A DNA stretch of 64,000 bases. It comes from Piscinibacter sp. XHJ-5. GTDB lineage: Bacteria; Pseudomonadota; Gammaproteobacteria; Burkholderiales; Burkholderiaceae_C. A program made the translations under genes and the position numbers. Position 1 is the first letter of the stretch; the number at the start of each line of letters is the position of its first letter. The stretch covers positions 2,542,001 through 2,606,000 of the forward strand of contig NZ_CP123228.1 in assembly GCF_029855045.1 (NCBI RefSeq), written 5' to 3'. Under the pieces are notes generated by a model. It did no database searches. It was not told where the DNA came from and worked only from the letters and a program-made list of their open reading frames with translations. Of the stretch, positions 1 to 10,302 are shown piece by piece.

Positions 1-917
1 TGAACGTGGGCAATCCGCAGCTCGCATTCGACTTCGCACAGATGCCGAACTCCGGCGTCGGGCTGGCGCGGCTCGAGTTCATCATCAACAACAACATCGG
101 CGTGCACCCCAAGGCCATCCTCGACTACCCCAACGTCGACCAGGACCTGAAGAAGGCGGTCGAGTCGGTGGCGCGCGGCCATGCGTCGCCGCGTGCGTTC
201 TACGTCGACAAGCTGGCCGAAGGCGTGGCGACGATCGCCGCGGCGTTCTGGCCCAAGCCGGTCATCGTGCGACTGTCCGACTTCAAGAGCAACGAGTACC
301 GCAAGCTGATCGGCGGCTCGCGCTACGAGCCCGAGGAAGAGAACCCCATGCTGGGCTTTCGCGGTGCGTCGCGCTACATCAGCGAAGCCTTCGGCGAAGC
401 GTTCGCGATGGAGTGCGATGCACTCAAGCGGGTGCGCAACGACATGGGCCTGACCAACGTCGAGATCATGGTGCCGTTCGTGCGCACGCTGGGGCAGGCG
501 CAGCGTGTGATCGAGATGCTGGGCGAGAAGGGGCTCAAGCGCGGCCAGGACGATCTGCGCGTCATCATGATGTGCGAAGTGCCCAGCAACGCCATCCTCG
601 CCGAGCAGTTCCTCGAGCACTTCGACGGCATGTCGATCGGCTCCAACGACCTGACCCAGCTCACGCTGGGTCTCGATCGCGACTCGGGACTCGAGCTGCT
701 GGCGCGCGACTTCGACGAGCGCGACCCGGCGGTGAAGGCCATGATCTCGCGCGCCATCGCGGCTTGCCGTGCGGTCGGCAAGTACGTCGGGATCTGCGGG
801 CAGGGCCCCAGTGATCATCCGGACTTCGCGGACTGGCTGGCGCAGGAAGGGATCGTGTCGATCTCGCTGAATCCCGACTCCGTGGTGGAAACCTGGCAGC
901 GGCTGGCGAAGCGCTGA
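1..917 (+). CDS. ppsA: phosphoenolpyruvate synthase, C-terminal part (5' truncated by window edge)
   Basis: About 304 C-terminal residues of a PEP-utilising enzyme; the reading frame is open to the left edge, so the start lies outside the window. PpsA makes PEP from pyruvate and ATP, releasing AMP and phosphate, and is a gluconeogenic entry point in the cytoplasm. Visible marks are the barrel segment [12 protein letters not shown] near the left end, the [18 protein letters not shown] segment and the C-terminal [12 protein letters not shown] loop that carries the catalytic cysteine of this family. Pyruvate phosphate dikinase and PTS enzyme I share the fold, but the loop and the [10 protein letters not shown] stretch fit PpsA. 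It converges on moeA. Confidence 0.93.
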   Translation, partial: NVGNPQLAFDFAQMPNSGVGLARLEFIINNNIGVHPKAILDYPNVDQDLKKAVESVARGHASPRAFYVDKLAEGVATIAAAFWPKPVIVRLSDFKSNEYRKLIGGSRYEPEEENPMLGFRGASRYISEAFGEAFAMECDALKRVRNDMGLTNVEIMVPFVRTLGQAQRVIEMLGEKGLKRGQDDLRVIMMCEVPSNAILAEQFLEHFDGMSIGSNDLTQLTLGLDRDSGLELLARDFDERDPAVKAMISRAIAACRAVGKYVGICGQGPSDHPDFADWLAQEGIVSISLNPDSVVETWQRLAKR

Positions 918-938
918 CGGCCTCAGCGCGAGCGATCA

Positions 939-960
939 CCCGGGCTGCACGCAGCCTGGG
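939..960. terminator. hairpin between convergent ppsA and moeA
   Basis: A 9-bp stem (one G-T pair) with loop CACG lies in the 71-base gap between the two convergent stop codons. There is no T-run on either side, so it may act as a weak bidirectional terminator or only as an mRNA 3' end stabiliser. Confidence 0.3.
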
Positions 961-988
961 GTGAAGCGCAGCGCAACCCCGACCGTGC

Positions 989-2266
989 TCAGATCAGGCC
1001 ATCGAACGGCAGCACATCCACCAGCTCGCCGGCCGCGACGCTTCCCTGCTCGTGATGCAGCACCACCAGACCATTCGCCTCGCTCATGCTGCGCAGGATT
1101 CCGGATCCCTGCGAGCCGGTGATCGAGACCAGCCATGAGCCATCGGCAGCACGGCCGACGATGCCGCGCTGGTACTCGGTGCGGCCGGGTTTCTTGCGCA
1201 GCGGCTTGACGCTCGCGGCGCGCAGCATCGGCAAGGGTTCGCGCGCCGCGCCGGCCATCTGCATGAGTGCATCGCGCACGAACGCGTAGAAGGTGACCAT
1301 CACCGCGACCGGATTGCCGGGCAGGCCGAACAGGATGGCGCTGCGGCCGCCGCTTTCGATGCGGCCGATGGCCATCGGGCGGCCGGGTCGCATCGCGATG
1401 CGCCAGAACAGCACGTCGCCCAGCTGCGCCATCACCTGCTTGGTGTGATCGGCCTCGCCGACGCTGACGCCGCCCGAGGTGATCACCGCATCCGCGCATT
1501 GCGCGGCGCCGCGGAAGGCGGCCTCGAGCGCCTGCGGCTCGTCGCGCACGACGCCCATGTCGGTCACGTCGACGTTCAGCCGCTGCAGCATCGACCACAG
1601 CGTGTAGCGGTTGCTGTCGTAGACGCAGCCTTCGTCGAGCGTCTCGCCGACGGAGCGCAGTTCGTCGCCGGTGGAGAAGAACGCGACCCGCAGACGTCGG
1701 CGCACCGGCACTTCGGCCTGGCCGAGCGAGGCCAGCATCCCGATGTCGGCCGGACGCAGCACGCGTCCGGCACGCAGCGCCGCTTCACCGGCGGCGAGGT
1801 CCTCGCCGGCCAGCCGGCGGTTGTCGCCCGGACGAACGATGCCGGGCGGTATGACGACCTTGCCTTCCTCCTCCTGCACGAACTCCTGCGGCACGACGGT
1901 GTCGAGCCCGGCGGGCATGACGGCGCCGGTCATGATGCGCAGGCATTGCCCCGCGAGCACGTCCCCGCTGGCGGCACCGCCGGCAAAGCCGGTGCCGACC
2001 ACGTCCAGCGCCGTGGGCGCATCGACCAGCAGATCGCCGCCGCGCAGCGCGTAGCCGTCCATCGCCGAGTTGTCGTGTGCCGGCACGTTGATCGCCGAGA
2101 CGATGTCACGAGCGAGCACGCGACCCAGCGCCGAGCGGATGGGCACGCTCTCCACCGTGTCGACGGAAGGCACCAGCCGCGCGATGAAGTCCTGCGCCTG
2201 GGCGACCGGCAGGGCCTGCGGGTCGTAGCCGCTGATGCAGGAGGCGATTTCGTCGAGCGTCGGCAT
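989..2266 (-). CDS. moeA: molybdopterin molybdotransferase MoeA (copy 1)
   Basis: A 425-residue MoeA, close to the family norm of about 410. MoeA inserts molybdate into adenylylated molybdopterin in the last step of Moco synthesis. Family marks are the N-terminal PAHDNSAMDGYAL segment, the ITSGGVSVGEADH active-site loop and GLPGNPVA. The usual KPGKP segment reads MRPGRP here, a conservative change at both lysines. It is the last gene of the leftward run moaA-mobA-acetyltransferase-moeA and starts 1 base after the acetyltransferase stop. A second, more canonical MoeA lies at 17705-18964, so this copy may be specialised (for example for another metal, ligand or target enzyme); that is inference. 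Confidence 0.93.
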   Translation of the reverse strand: MPTLDEIASCISGYDPQALPVAQAQDFIARLVPSVDTVESVPIRSALGRVLARDIVSAINVPAHDNSAMDGYALRGGDLLVDAPTALDVVGTGFAGGAASGDVLAGQCLRIMTGAVMPAGLDTVVPQEFVQEEEGKVVIPPGIVRPGDNRRLAGEDLAAGEAALRAGRVLRPADIGMLASLGQAEVPVRRRLRVAFFSTGDELRSVGETLDEGCVYDSNRYTLWSMLQRLNVDVTDMGVVRDEPQALEAAFRGAAQCADAVITSGGVSVGEADHTKQVMAQLGDVLFWRIAMRPGRPMAIGRIESGGRSAILFGLPGNPVAVMVTFYAFVRDALMQMAGAAREPLPMLRAASVKPLRKKPGRTEYQRGIVGRAADGSWLVSITGSQGSGILRSMSEANGLVVLHHEQGSVAAGELVDVLPFDGLI

Positions 2267-2267
2267 G

Positions 2268-2789
2268 TCAGAAGTGGAGGACCATCAAGTCCTTGTCGTG
2301 GTAGGTGTCGCCCAATTTGATCGCATGCTCGAGCCGGCCATAGCGACGAAAGCCCGCCCCCTCGTAGAGGGCTACGGCGGGACGGTTCGACGAGGTCACC
2401 GTCAGCGTCAGCATCTCCATGCCGGACGAGCTGCGCGCTCGCGCGATGCATGCGGCGAGCAGCGCGCTTCCGATGCCCCGGCCGCGCGCCTGCGGGTGCA
2501 CCATCATGCCGACCACATGTCCGATGTGCCGGACCTTGATGCGCTTGTCGCATTCGCAGGTCAGGGCGCCCACCAGCGTGTCGCCGTGCCAGGCGCCGAG
2601 CGTGAACTGGCCGCCGTCGGCCCGGTCGAGACCCAGTCGCGGCAGATAGGCCGCCGCAGACCTGGCGCGTTCCGTCGGGGCATCGGAGGTGAAGGCTTCG
2701 GGATGCAGCTCGAGCATCTCGTCGCGCAAGGCCTTGTAGGCCGCCAGGTCGGCCGCTTCCAGCGCGCGGATCAGCGGCTCAGCGTGCAT
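2268..2789 (-). CDS. GNAT family N-acetyltransferase
   Basis: A 173-residue single-domain GNAT protein. The acetyl-CoA binding motif A is visible as [19 protein letters not shown] around residues 90-110, followed by the [18 protein letters not shown] segment typical of motif B. The substrate cannot be read from sequence. The gene overlaps the 3' end of mobA by 11 bases and moeA follows after one base, so it is translated as part of the Moco run; whether it has a Moco-related role is unknown. Confidence 0.85.
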   Translation of the reverse strand: MHAEPLIRALEAADLAAYKALRDEMLELHPEAFTSDAPTERARSAAAYLPRLGLDRADGGQFTLGAWHGDTLVGALTCECDKRIKVRHIGHVVGMMVHPQARGRGIGSALLAACIARARSSSGMEMLTLTVTSSNRPAVALYEGAGFRRYGRLEHAIKLGDTYHDKDLMVLHF

Positions 2790-3387
2790 GGCGCTGCTGC
2801 AACTGCCGCAGCTCGTCGTTGGTGTTGGCGTTGAAGAATGCGAGCTCGTCCTCGAACACCACCTCCACGCAGCGGTGCTGCGCGGTCCAGCGGTCGATCT
2901 TGCGCTGGCCGGCGGTGGTGAAGCGCACCAGGCTTTCCATCAAGGTCGTCTTCATCAGGCAGAACACCGGCTGCACCTGAACACCTTCGGCGCCATGACT
3001 GGCGGCCATCGCGATCTCGGCATCCCCGGCGATCAGCCCATCGGCCAGGCGCGCCACGAGGTCGTCGGGGAAGTGAGGCGTGTCGCACGGCACGGTGACG
3101 AGGTAGCCGGTTTCGCAGCGCTCCAGGCCGGCCAGGAAGCCGGCGAGCGGACCGGGGTAGTCGGGCAGGGCATCGGGCCACACCGGCACGCCGAACGCCT
3201 CGTAGGCGCCGAGATTGCGATTGGCATTGATCATCACGTGCCCCACCTGGGGCGCCAGCCGCATCAGCGCATGCATCGCGAGCGGCAATCCGTGGTGGCT
3301 CTGCAGGCCCTTGTCGACGCCACCCATGCGGCTGCCGCGTCCGCCGGCGAGGATGAGTCCGGTGATGTCTTCGCGCTCGATTGCCAT
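2779..3387 (-). CDS. mobA: molybdenum cofactor guanylyltransferase MobA
   Basis: A 202-residue NTP-transferase that attaches GMP to Mo-molybdopterin to form the bis-MGD cofactor. The nucleotide-binding signature [20 protein letters not shown] lies at residues 8-27, and the family's [12 protein letters not shown] and [10 protein letters not shown] segments follow. I chose the ATG at 3387 because it overlaps the moaA stop by one base (TGATG) and sits just before the signature; the longer open frame upstream is moaA in another frame. MobA implies DMSO-reductase-family enzymes elsewhere in the genome. Confidence 0.93.
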   Translation of the reverse strand: MAIEREDITGLILAGGRGSRMGGVDKGLQSHHGLPLAMHALMRLAPQVGHVMINANRNLGAYEAFGVPVWPDALPDYPGPLAGFLAGLERCETGYLVTVPCDTPHFPDDLVARLADGLIAGDAEIAMAASHGAEGVQVQPVFCLMKTTLMESLVRFTTAGQRKIDRWTAQHRCVEVVFEDELAFFNANTNDELRQLQQRHAR

Positions 3388-4502
3388 CAGCCGCCTATGT
3401 AGTGCATCTCGACGCGCCGCTCGCCGGGGCCTGCATCCGGTGCGAGCGCGCCGCGCAGCTCGGAGTAGCGGTCGTCGCGGCGCTGCCAGATGTGCGCGAC
3501 GGCGGCGGAGATCTGCAGGTCGCTGCAACCGCTGCGCAACAGCGCGCGCAGGTCGTGGCCGTGTGTGGCGAACAGGCAGAGAAACAGCTTGCCCTCCGTG
3601 GACAGCCGGGCGCGGTTGCAGTCGTGGCAGAACGCCTGCGTGACGCTGGAGATGACACCGATCTCTCCGCCGCCGTCCCGATAGCGCCAGCGCTCGGCGG
3701 TTTCGCCGCTGGTGTGCGCCTGCAGGGGCTCGAGCGGGAACACCTCCCCGATTCGTCGCAGCACCTCGCTCGACGGCATCACTTCGTCCATGCGCCACCC
3801 ATTGGTTGCGCCGACATCCATGAACTCGATGAAGCGCAGCACGATGGGCGTGCCCCTGAAGTGGCGAGCCATCGGGACGATTTCGCCGTCGTTGGTGCCG
3901 CGCTTGACGACCATGTTGACCTTGATCGGCCCGAGGCCGACGCGCTCGGCCGCCTCGATGCCGTGCAGCACGTCGGCGACCGGGAAGTCGGCGTCGTTCA
4001 TGCGGCGGAAGATGCCGTCGTCGAGGGCGTCCAGGCTCACGGTCACGCGCTGCAGGCCTGCGTCCTTCAAGGCCTGGGCCTTTCTCGCCAGCACCGAGCC
4101 ATTGGTGGTCAGCGTGAGGTCGAGCGGTGTGCCTTCTACGGTGCGCAGCGCCGCCAGCATCTCGACCAGCGTCTCGAGGTTCTTGCGCAGCAGGGGCTCC
4201 CCGCCTGTGAGCCGGATCTTGTGCACGCCATGTGCGACGAAGAGGCGGGCGACGCGCGTGATTTCCTCGAAGCTGAGCAGCGAGGCATGCGGCAGGAACT
4301 GGTAGTTCTTGTCGAACACCTCCTTCGGCATGCAGTAGCCGCAGCGGAAATTGCAGCGGTCGGTGACCGAGATGCGCAGGTCCCGCAGCGGCCGCGTGAG
4401 GCGGTCGGTGACCAGGCCGGTGGGCGCCAGCGGTTGCGGCGGGATGAACGGCACGGCGGCGGCGTAGCGCTGGTCGGCGAGCGGAATGACTTTCTCGGCC
4501 AT
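3387..4502 (-). CDS. moaA: GTP 3',8-cyclase MoaA (radical SAM)
   Basis: A 371-residue radical-SAM enzyme that starts Moco synthesis by converting GTP to 3',8-cyclo-7,8-dihydro-GTP. The SAM cluster motif CNFRCGYC is at residues 50-57. The second iron-sulfur cluster ligands appear as [18 protein letters not shown] in the C-terminal half, and the chain ends with the family's double glycine (YIGG). It leads the moaA-mobA-acetyltransferase-moeA run. The partner cyclase gene moaC is not in this window. Confidence 0.96.
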   Translation of the reverse strand: MAEKVIPLADQRYAAAVPFIPPQPLAPTGLVTDRLTRPLRDLRISVTDRCNFRCGYCMPKEVFDKNYQFLPHASLLSFEEITRVARLFVAHGVHKIRLTGGEPLLRKNLETLVEMLAALRTVEGTPLDLTLTTNGSVLARKAQALKDAGLQRVTVSLDALDDGIFRRMNDADFPVADVLHGIEAAERVGLGPIKVNMVVKRGTNDGEIVPMARHFRGTPIVLRFIEFMDVGATNGWRMDEVMPSSEVLRRIGEVFPLEPLQAHTSGETAERWRYRDGGGEIGVISSVTQAFCHDCNRARLSTEGKLFLCLFATHGHDLRALLRSGCSDLQISAAVAHIWQRRDDRYSELRGALAPDAGPGERRVEMHYIGG

Positions 4503-4565
4503 CCCTCGATTGTGCCCGCGCGGCGGCGGCGGCGCGGGACCAAGGGTCGGCCCCCGGACGCCTGT

Positions 4566-5225
4566 TCAGAGGTCGCGCGTGGCGGTGTCCTGGAAGACCG
4601 GCGCCGGGGAGGGCGGGGCGGTCGGGGCGGCCGGCACGGCAGCCGCCTGTGCCAGCGGCTCCAGCCGGCGGGCTCCCGTGAAGCGCTTGCGCCAGTATGC
4701 GAAGCCCATGTCCTCGACGCGGACCTCTCCGCCCGGACGCGGCGCATGGATGAACTTGCCTTCGCCCACATAGATGCCGACGTGAGAGAAAGTGCGCTTC
4801 AGCGTGTTGAAGAACACCAGATCGCCCGGCTTCAGCTCCTCGCGAGGGATGCGGACCAGACCCGGTGCGCTGGCCTGCTCATCCGCGCGGCGCGGCAGCA
4901 CCAGCCCCAGACTGGTCTCCACGATATGGCGGGTGAAGCCACTGCAATCGAAGCCGGCGTCGACGCTCGAACCACCACGGCGATAGTGCACGCCGAGAAA
5001 GTTCATCGCCGTCAGCACGACGTCTGAGGCCTTGTCGCGCACCCGCTCGGCCAGGCGCGGGGCGGCCGGCTCCGCCGGGATCAGGCCTCGTTCGGCCAGG
5101 AAGCGGGTGAAGGCTTCGGGCCCGGGCATCTCGGGCGCGGCGCGCGCCGCGGGGAGTGCCAGCAGCAGCGCCAGCGCGGCGATGGCCGCGCGGGTCGGAT
5201 GGGCTGGCAGGCGGGAATCGCGCAT
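4566..5225 (-). CDS. exported NlpC/P60 cysteine peptidase
   Basis: A 219-residue secreted cell-wall hydrolase. The ATG at 5225 was chosen because it gives a clear signal peptide (residues 1-29, ending PAARA). The NlpC/P60 domain shows the catalytic triad in order: Cys94 in FDCSGF, His148 in FSHVGIY and His160 in KFIHAP. Such enzymes cut peptidoglycan stem peptides in the periplasm. It lies 63 bases upstream of moaA on the same strand, with a GC-rich hairpin in the gap, so co-transcription is possible but a functional link to Moco is not suggested. Confidence 0.87.
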   Translation of the reverse strand: MRDSRLPAHPTRAAIAALALLLALPAARAAPEMPGPEAFTRFLAERGLIPAEPAAPRLAERVRDKASDVVLTAMNFLGVHYRRGGSSVDAGFDCSGFTRHIVETSLGLVLPRRADEQASAPGLVRIPREELKPGDLVFFNTLKRTFSHVGIYVGEGKFIHAPRPGGEVRVEDMGFAYWRKRFTGARRLEPLAQAAAVPAAPTAPPSPAPVFQDTATRDL

Positions 5226-5326
5226 CGCGCGCAGGATACGGATGCGAACAGCCGTAGTCAATCGGAGGAACGCTTGAAAAACCAATGGTGACAATGAGTT
5301 AACGTCGGATCGAGAAGGAGTGCGCG

Positions 5327-6307
5327 ATGTTCAAGGCCTTGATGCTCGAAAAGTCTGATGCCGGGTTTCGCGCTGCCGTCCGCGCGGTCGACGAAACCCA
5401 GCTTCCCGCGGGTGACGTGCTGGTGGCCGTCAGCCACTCGACCATCAACTACAAGGACGCGCTCGCGATCACCAACAAGGGCCCGGTCGTCCGCGCCTGG
5501 CCCATGGTGGCCGGCATCGACGGCGCCGGCACGGTGATCGAGAGCAGCCATCCTGGCTGGAAGCCCGGCGACCGGGTCATCCACAACGGCTGGGGCGTGG
5601 GCGAAGTGCATTGGGGATGCCTGGCGGAGAAGGCGCGCCTCAAGGGTGAATGGCTTGTCGCGCTGCCCGACGCGTTCACGCCGCGCCAGGCGATGGCCAT
5701 TGGGACTGCCGGCTACACCGCGATGCTGTGCGTGCTGGCGCTCGAGCGGCATCGCGTGCAGCCGGGCGACGGCGAGGTGCTGGTCACCGGCGCGACGGGG
5801 GGAGTCGGCAGCGTGGCGACGGCGTTGCTGAGCCGCCTGGGACATCGGGTGGTCGCCGCGACCGGCAAGGCGGCCGAAGGGGACTATCTGCGCGCGCTGG
5901 GCGCTTCGACCGTGATCGACCGGTCGGAGCTGGCCACGCCGGGAAAGCCGTTCCAGAAAGAGCGCTGGACGGCAGTGATCGATGCAGTCGGCAGCCACAC
6001 CTTGGCGAATGCGCTGGCCCAGACACGCTATGGCGGTGTGGTCGCCGCATGTGGGCTGGCCCAGGGTACGGACCTGCCAGCAACCGTGCTGCCATTCATC
6101 TTGCGCGGCGTGACGCTCGCCGGCGTGGACAGCGTGGTGGCGCCGCCCGGCCTGCGACGTGAGGCCTGGCAGCGGCTTGCCCGGGATCTGGATCCCGGCC
6201 AGCTCGAATCGATGACGCAGGACATCCAGCTCGACGGCGTCGTGCCGCAGGCACAGGCCTTGATCGAGGGCAAGGTTCGCGGCCGGATCGTCGTCGACAT
6301 TCGATGA
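5327..6307 (+). CDS. acuI: acrylyl-CoA reductase (NADPH), AcuI/YhdH family
   Basis: A 326-residue zinc-free medium-chain reductase. It matches the E. coli AcuI/YhdH pattern along its length: [14 protein letters not shown] near residue 45, [15 protein letters not shown] [11 protein letters not shown] near 90, the [13 protein letters not shown]ossmann motif near 150 and the late GVDSVVAPP segment. The family reduces toxic acryloyl-CoA to propionyl-CoA with NADPH. It is preceded by GAAGGAG at a good distance from the ATG, and prpE starts 10 bases after its stop, so the two form an operon for acrylate, 3-hydroxypropionate or propionate handling. Confidence 0.9.
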   Translation: MFKALMLEKSDAGFRAAVRAVDETQLPAGDVLVAVSHSTINYKDALAITNKGPVVRAWPMVAGIDGAGTVIESSHPGWKPGDRVIHNGWGVGEVHWGCLAEKARLKGEWLVALPDAFTPRQAMAIGTAGYTAMLCVLALERHRVQPGDGEVLVTGATGGVGSVATALLSRLGHRVVAATGKAAEGDYLRALGASTVIDRSELATPGKPFQKERWTAVIDAVGSHTLANALAQTRYGGVVAACGLAQGTDLPATVLPFILRGVTLAGVDSVVAPPGLRREAWQRLARDLDPGQLESMTQDIQLDGVVPQAQALIEGKVRGRIVVDIR

Positions 6308-6317
6308 GGAGGCTCCC

Positions 6318-8219
6318 ATGACACGCTACGCCGAGTTCCATCGACGCTCCATCAGCGACCGCGAAGGCTTTTGGGCCGAGCAGGCACAGCTCATCGACTG
6401 GCATCGGCCCTTCGAGCAGGTGTGCGACTACAGCCACCCGCCGTTCGCCCGCTGGTTCATCGGAGGACAGACCAACCTGTGCCACAACGCCGTCGACCGG
6501 CATCTCGCGCAGCGGGCCGATCAACGCGCGCTGATCTACGCCTCGAGCGAGACCGGCGAGGAACGCACCTACAGTTTCCGGGAACTGCACGCCGAGGTTC
6601 AGCGCATGGCCGCCGTGCTGCAGTCGCTCGGCGTGAGGCAGGGCGATCGCGTGCTGATCTACATGCCCATGATTCCGCAGGCGGTGTTCGCGATGCTGGC
6701 GTGCGTGCGCGTGGGCGCGATCCACTCGGTGGTGTTCGGCGGCTTCGCGAGCGTAAGCCTGGCAAGCCGCATCGACGATGCGCAGCCCACCGTGATCGTC
6801 AGCGCCGACGCCGGCAGCCGGGCGGGCAAGGTCATCGCCTACAAGCCGCTGCTGGACGAGGCGATCCGCCTGTCGAGCCAGCCGCCGAAGAAGGTGCTGC
6901 TGGTCGACCGCGGCCTGGCTCCCATGGAACTCGTCGCGGGCCGCGACGAGGACTACGCGGCACTGCGCCAGCGCCATCTCGAGGCGCAGGTGCCCTGCGC
7001 CTGGGTCGAGGCCACCCACCCGAGCTACACGCTGTACACCAGCGGCACGACCGGCAGGCCCAAGGGCGTGCAGCGCGACACCGGCGGCTATGCGGTCGCG
7101 CTCGCCGCCAGCATGAAGCACATCTTTCAGGGCAACGCCGGCGAAACGTACTTCTCCACCAGCGACATCGGCTGGGTCGTCGGACACAGCTACATCGTGT
7201 ACGGGCCGCTGATCGCCGGCATGGCGACCATCCTCTACGAAGGCTTGCCGATCCGGCCCGATGCAGCGGTCTGGTGGAGCCTGGTCGAGAAGTACCGCGT
7301 GACGGCGATGTTCAGCGCGCCGACGGCGGTGCGGGTGCTGAAGAAGCACGACCCCAAGCACCTGCGACAGCACGATCTCGGCTCGCTGCGGGCGCTGTTC
7401 CTCGCCGGCGAGCCACTCGACGAGACCACCGCCCGCTGGATCGCCGAAGAGCTCGGCAAGCCGGTCGTCGACAACTACTGGCAGACCGAGACCGGCTGGC
7501 CCATCCTGACCATCGCCAACGGCGTCGAGCGCGCGCCGGGCAAGCTCGGCAGTCCCGGTGTGCCGATGTACGGCTACGACGTGAAGCTGCTCGACGAGCA
7601 CACCGGCGAGGAGCTGAAGGGCGCGCATCAAAAGGGCGTTGTCGCCATCGAGGGCCCGCTCCCGCCGGGGTGCATGCAGACGGTGTGGCGCGACGATGAG
7701 CGCTTCGTCAAGACCTATTGGCAGAGCATCCCGGGCAAGCTGGTCTACAGCACCTTTGACTGGGGCATTCGCGACGAGGACGGCTACTACTTCATCCTGG
7801 GGCGCACCGACGACGTCATCAACGTCGCGGGCCATCGCCTGGGCACGCGCGAGATCGAGGAGAGCATCTCCAGCCATCCCAACGTCGCAGAGGTCGCGGT
7901 GGTCGGCGTCGCCGACGCGCTGAAGGGGCAGGTCGCGATGGCCTTCGTCGTCGCCAAGGATGCAAGCGGGCTGGTCGACGAAGCGGCGCGGCTGCGACTC
8001 GAAGGCGAAATCATGAAGACGGTCGACCAGCAGCTCGGGTCGGTCGCGCGACCCTCGCGGGTTCACGTGGTCAGCGTGCTGCCCAAGACACGCTCGGGCA
8101 AGCTGCTGCGGCGCGCCATCCAGGCGGTGTGCGAGCAGCGCGATCCCGGCGACCTGACGACCATCGAGGACCCGGCGGCGCTGCAGCAGGTGAGGGACCT
8201 GGTTGCCCCGCGCGCCTGA
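6318..8219 (+). CDS. prpE: propionyl-CoA synthetase
   Basis: A 633-residue acyl-CoA synthetase of the acetyl/propionyl-CoA type. It activates a short-chain acid to the acyl-adenylate and then the CoA thioester. The AMP-binding motif YTSGTTGRPKG begins at residue 240, the WQTETGWP adenine-binding segment follows, and the C-terminal PKTRSGKLLRR places the catalytic, acetylation-sensitive lysine at about residue 595. The opening segment (YAEFHRRSISDREGFW) and the pairing with acuI favour PrpE over acetyl-CoA synthetase. With AcuI it could run acrylate to acrylyl-CoA to propionyl-CoA. The prpB/prpC genes are not in the window. Confidence 0.88.
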   Translation: MTRYAEFHRRSISDREGFWAEQAQLIDWHRPFEQVCDYSHPPFARWFIGGQTNLCHNAVDRHLAQRADQRALIYASSETGEERTYSFRELHAEVQRMAAVLQSLGVRQGDRVLIYMPMIPQAVFAMLACVRVGAIHSVVFGGFASVSLASRIDDAQPTVIVSADAGSRAGKVIAYKPLLDEAIRLSSQPPKKVLLVDRGLAPMELVAGRDEDYAALRQRHLEAQVPCAWVEATHPSYTLYTSGTTGRPKGVQRDTGGYAVALAASMKHIFQGNAGETYFSTSDIGWVVGHSYIVYGPLIAGMATILYEGLPIRPDAAVWWSLVEKYRVTAMFSAPTAVRVLKKHDPKHLRQHDLGSLRALFLAGEPLDETTARWIAEELGKPVVDNYWQTETGWPILTIANGVERAPGKLGSPGVPMYGYDVKLLDEHTGEELKGAHQKGVVAIEGPLPPGCMQTVWRDDERFVKTYWQSIPGKLVYSTFDWGIRDEDGYYFILGRTDDVINVAGHRLGTREIEESISSHPNVAEVAVVGVADALKGQVAMAFVVAKDASGLVDEAARLRLEGEIMKTVDQQLGSVARPSRVHVVSVLPKTRSGKLLRRAIQAVCEQRDPGDLTTIEDPAALQQVRDLVAPRA

Positions 8220-8310
8220 GCCGCCGCGGTTCAGCACCCGAATCCGGCGTTTCGTCGCAAGGTCATGCGCCACGGGCCCAACCCGACTGTCCGCGTCGCG
8301 GACCAGCCGG

Positions 8311-8316
8311 CACAAT
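8311..8316 (+). promoter_or_regulatory. candidate -10 box (CACAAT) for the M3 peptidase gene
   Basis: CACAAT ends only 6 bases before the ATG at 8323. If it is the true -10 element, transcription would start at or next to the start codon and the message would be leaderless. No purine-rich ribosome site precedes the ATG, which agrees with this. The -35 is poor. Confidence 0.4.
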
Positions 8317-8322
8317 CGCCCG

Positions 8323-10299
8323 ATGCACACCCACCATGTCTTCGCCTTCGCCGCGGCGATGCTCGCGGCCATCCCGGCGGCGGCTGCGCCGTCCCTGCCG
8401 GGCCCGGCCTTTCCTTCGTTCGCCGATGTGAAGACCGTCAAGGATGCGTGCGACCGCGACCTCGCGGGCGCTCAAGCGCGTCTCGCGCGCCTGGAGCGGC
8501 ATGCTCCCGACGGCCGCTGGGCGGCGGCATCGGACGATCTCAACGCCTATCTCGAGGACGTCTCCGGCCCGATGTACCTGATGGAGAACGTCCATCCCGA
8601 CAAGGCCATCCGCGACGCGGCGCAGGCCTGCGTGCTGCGCTGGCAGGACTTCTTTTCGACGATGGGCCTGAACGAAAAGCTCTATCGCACGGCACAGAAG
8701 GTGAAGCCACTCGATGCGATCGATCGCGAGTTCATGAAGTCGACACTCGAAGGCTTCGAGGACGCCGGCATCGGGCTGCCGGTCGACAAACGGCCGCGCG
8801 CCAAGCAGATCAACGATCGCATCACTGAGCTGGGCCAGCAGTTCAACAAGAACGTGCGCGACGACACGACCAAGGTGCCGTACAAGGTCGACGAGCTGGC
8901 CGGCGTGCCGGAAAACGTGTGGAAGAACGCGCCGCGCGACGCCGAAGGCCAGGTGCTGCTCGGGCTCGACTATCCGATCTACTTCCCCGTGATGGAGCGT
9001 GCCGAGCGGGCCGCCACCCGCGAGCGCATGTGGCGCGCGCGCAGCGTGCAAGGCGGTGACGCCAACCTCAAGCTGCTGGCCGAGCTCGCGCAGCTGCGGC
9101 GCGAGTACGCGCAGCTGTTCGGCTTCGCGAGCTACGCCGACTTCAAGCTGCGCCGACGCATGGCGGAGAACACCGCGAACACGCAGCGCTTCCTCGACGA
9201 AGTGAAGGCGGTGCTCACCGAGCGCGAGGTGCGCGACCTGGCCGAGCTGCGCCAGGCGAAGGCACAGCACCTCGGCACGCCGCTCGATGCGACGACCATC
9301 GATCGCTGGGACGTGCCGTTCTACACCGAGCGCGTGCGCCGCGACCGCTACACCGTGGACCAGGACGCCTTCCGGCCGTACTTTCCCCCGCAGGAAAGCC
9401 TCGCGTTCGTCATGAAGGTGGCCGAGCGCATGCTGGGCATCCGCTACCAACGCGTCGGCAAGAAGATGTGGCACGAGGACGTGCAGGCGTACGCGGTCTC
9501 CGACGCGAAGAGCGGCAAGGCGCTGGCGACGCTGTACGTCGACCTGTACCCGCGCGACGGCAAGTACAAGCATGCGGCGGTGTTCAGCTACCGCAACGGG
9601 GCCACGCGCATCGGACGAGTGCCGCAGGCCGCGCTGGTGGTCAATCTCGACCGCAAGGGCTTGTCGCTCGACGAGCTGGAAACGCTGCTGCACGAGCTGG
9701 GCCACGCGCTGCACAACAACCTCTCGGCAACCCGCTACTCGGCGCAAGGCGGCACGACGACGCTGCGCGACTTCGTCGAGGCACCTTCGCAGATGCTCGA
9801 AGACTGGGTCTACGACAAGCGGGTGCTGAAAGTCTTCACCGAGGTGTGTCCGAGCTGCAAGCCGGTGCCCGACGACATGATCGACAAGGCGCTGGTGGCG
9901 CGCGACTACAGCAAGGGCATCAAGGAAGGGCGCCAGCATTTCTACGCCAGCTTCGACCTGGCCCTGCACGCCGCCGACGCGCCCGAGCCCATGGCGCTGT
10001 GGGCCCGCATGGAGACCGCGACGCCGCTGGGCCATGTCTCGGGCAGCAAGGGGCCGGCGTCCTTTACCCACGTCGCCGGCGGGTATGCAGCCGGCTACTA
10101 CGGGTACTTGTGGAGCAAGGTCGTGGCGCTCGACCTCAGGACCGCCTTCGAGGCCGACCGCCTCGACCCGGCGGTCGGCATGCGCTATCGGCAGACCGTG
10201 CTGGCGCAGGGCAGCCAGAAGCCGCCCAAGCAGCTGGTGCGCGACTTCCTGGGTCGCGACGCAAATTCGAAGGCGTTCTTCGACTGGCTCAGGCGATAG
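8323..10299 (+). CDS. exported M3 family oligopeptidase (thimet/neurolysin type)
   Basis: A 658-residue zinc metallopeptidase. The zinc site HELGH is at residues 457-461 (LLHELGHALHNN), and the third ligand is the glutamate at about residue 486 in DFVEAPSQMLEDW, as in thimet oligopeptidase. The chosen ATG gives a signal peptide ending AIPAAAA; a longer frame begins inside prpE but has no signal-like start. M3 enzymes cleave short peptides; export points to a periplasmic role rather than the cytosolic one of oligopeptidase A. It converges on phoH with only 3 bases between stops. Confidence 0.9.
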   Translation: MHTHHVFAFAAAMLAAIPAAAAPSLPGPAFPSFADVKTVKDACDRDLAGAQARLARLERHAPDGRWAAASDDLNAYLEDVSGPMYLMENVHPDKAIRDAAQACVLRWQDFFSTMGLNEKLYRTAQKVKPLDAIDREFMKSTLEGFEDAGIGLPVDKRPRAKQINDRITELGQQFNKNVRDDTTKVPYKVDELAGVPENVWKNAPRDAEGQVLLGLDYPIYFPVMERAERAATRERMWRARSVQGGDANLKLLAELAQLRREYAQLFGFASYADFKLRRRMAENTANTQRFLDEVKAVLTEREVRDLAELRQAKAQHLGTPLDATTIDRWDVPFYTERVRRDRYTVDQDAFRPYFPPQESLAFVMKVAERMLGIRYQRVGKKMWHEDVQAYAVSDAKSGKALATLYVDLYPRDGKYKHAAVFSYRNGATRIGRVPQAALVVNLDRKGLSLDELETLLHELGHALHNNLSATRYSAQGGTTTLRDFVEAPSQMLEDWVYDKRVLKVFTEVCPSCKPVPDDMIDKALVARDYSKGIKEGRQHFYASFDLALHAADAPEPMALWARMETATPLGHVSGSKGPASFTHVAGGYAAGYYGYLWSKVVALDLRTAFEADRLDPAVGMRYRQTVLAQGSQKPPKQLVRDFLGRDANSKAFFDWLRR

Positions 10300-10302
10300 C
10301 CG

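Noticed and set aside
374..939. Antisense open frames over ppsA and similar Arg/Ala-rich frames throughout
   Set aside because: Typical high-GC shadows with no conserved motif or start signal.
4503..4565. GC-rich hairpin between the NlpC/P60 gene and moaA as a terminator
   Set aside because: Low-complexity GCG repeats can form many stems and no T-run follows, so I cannot support a terminator.
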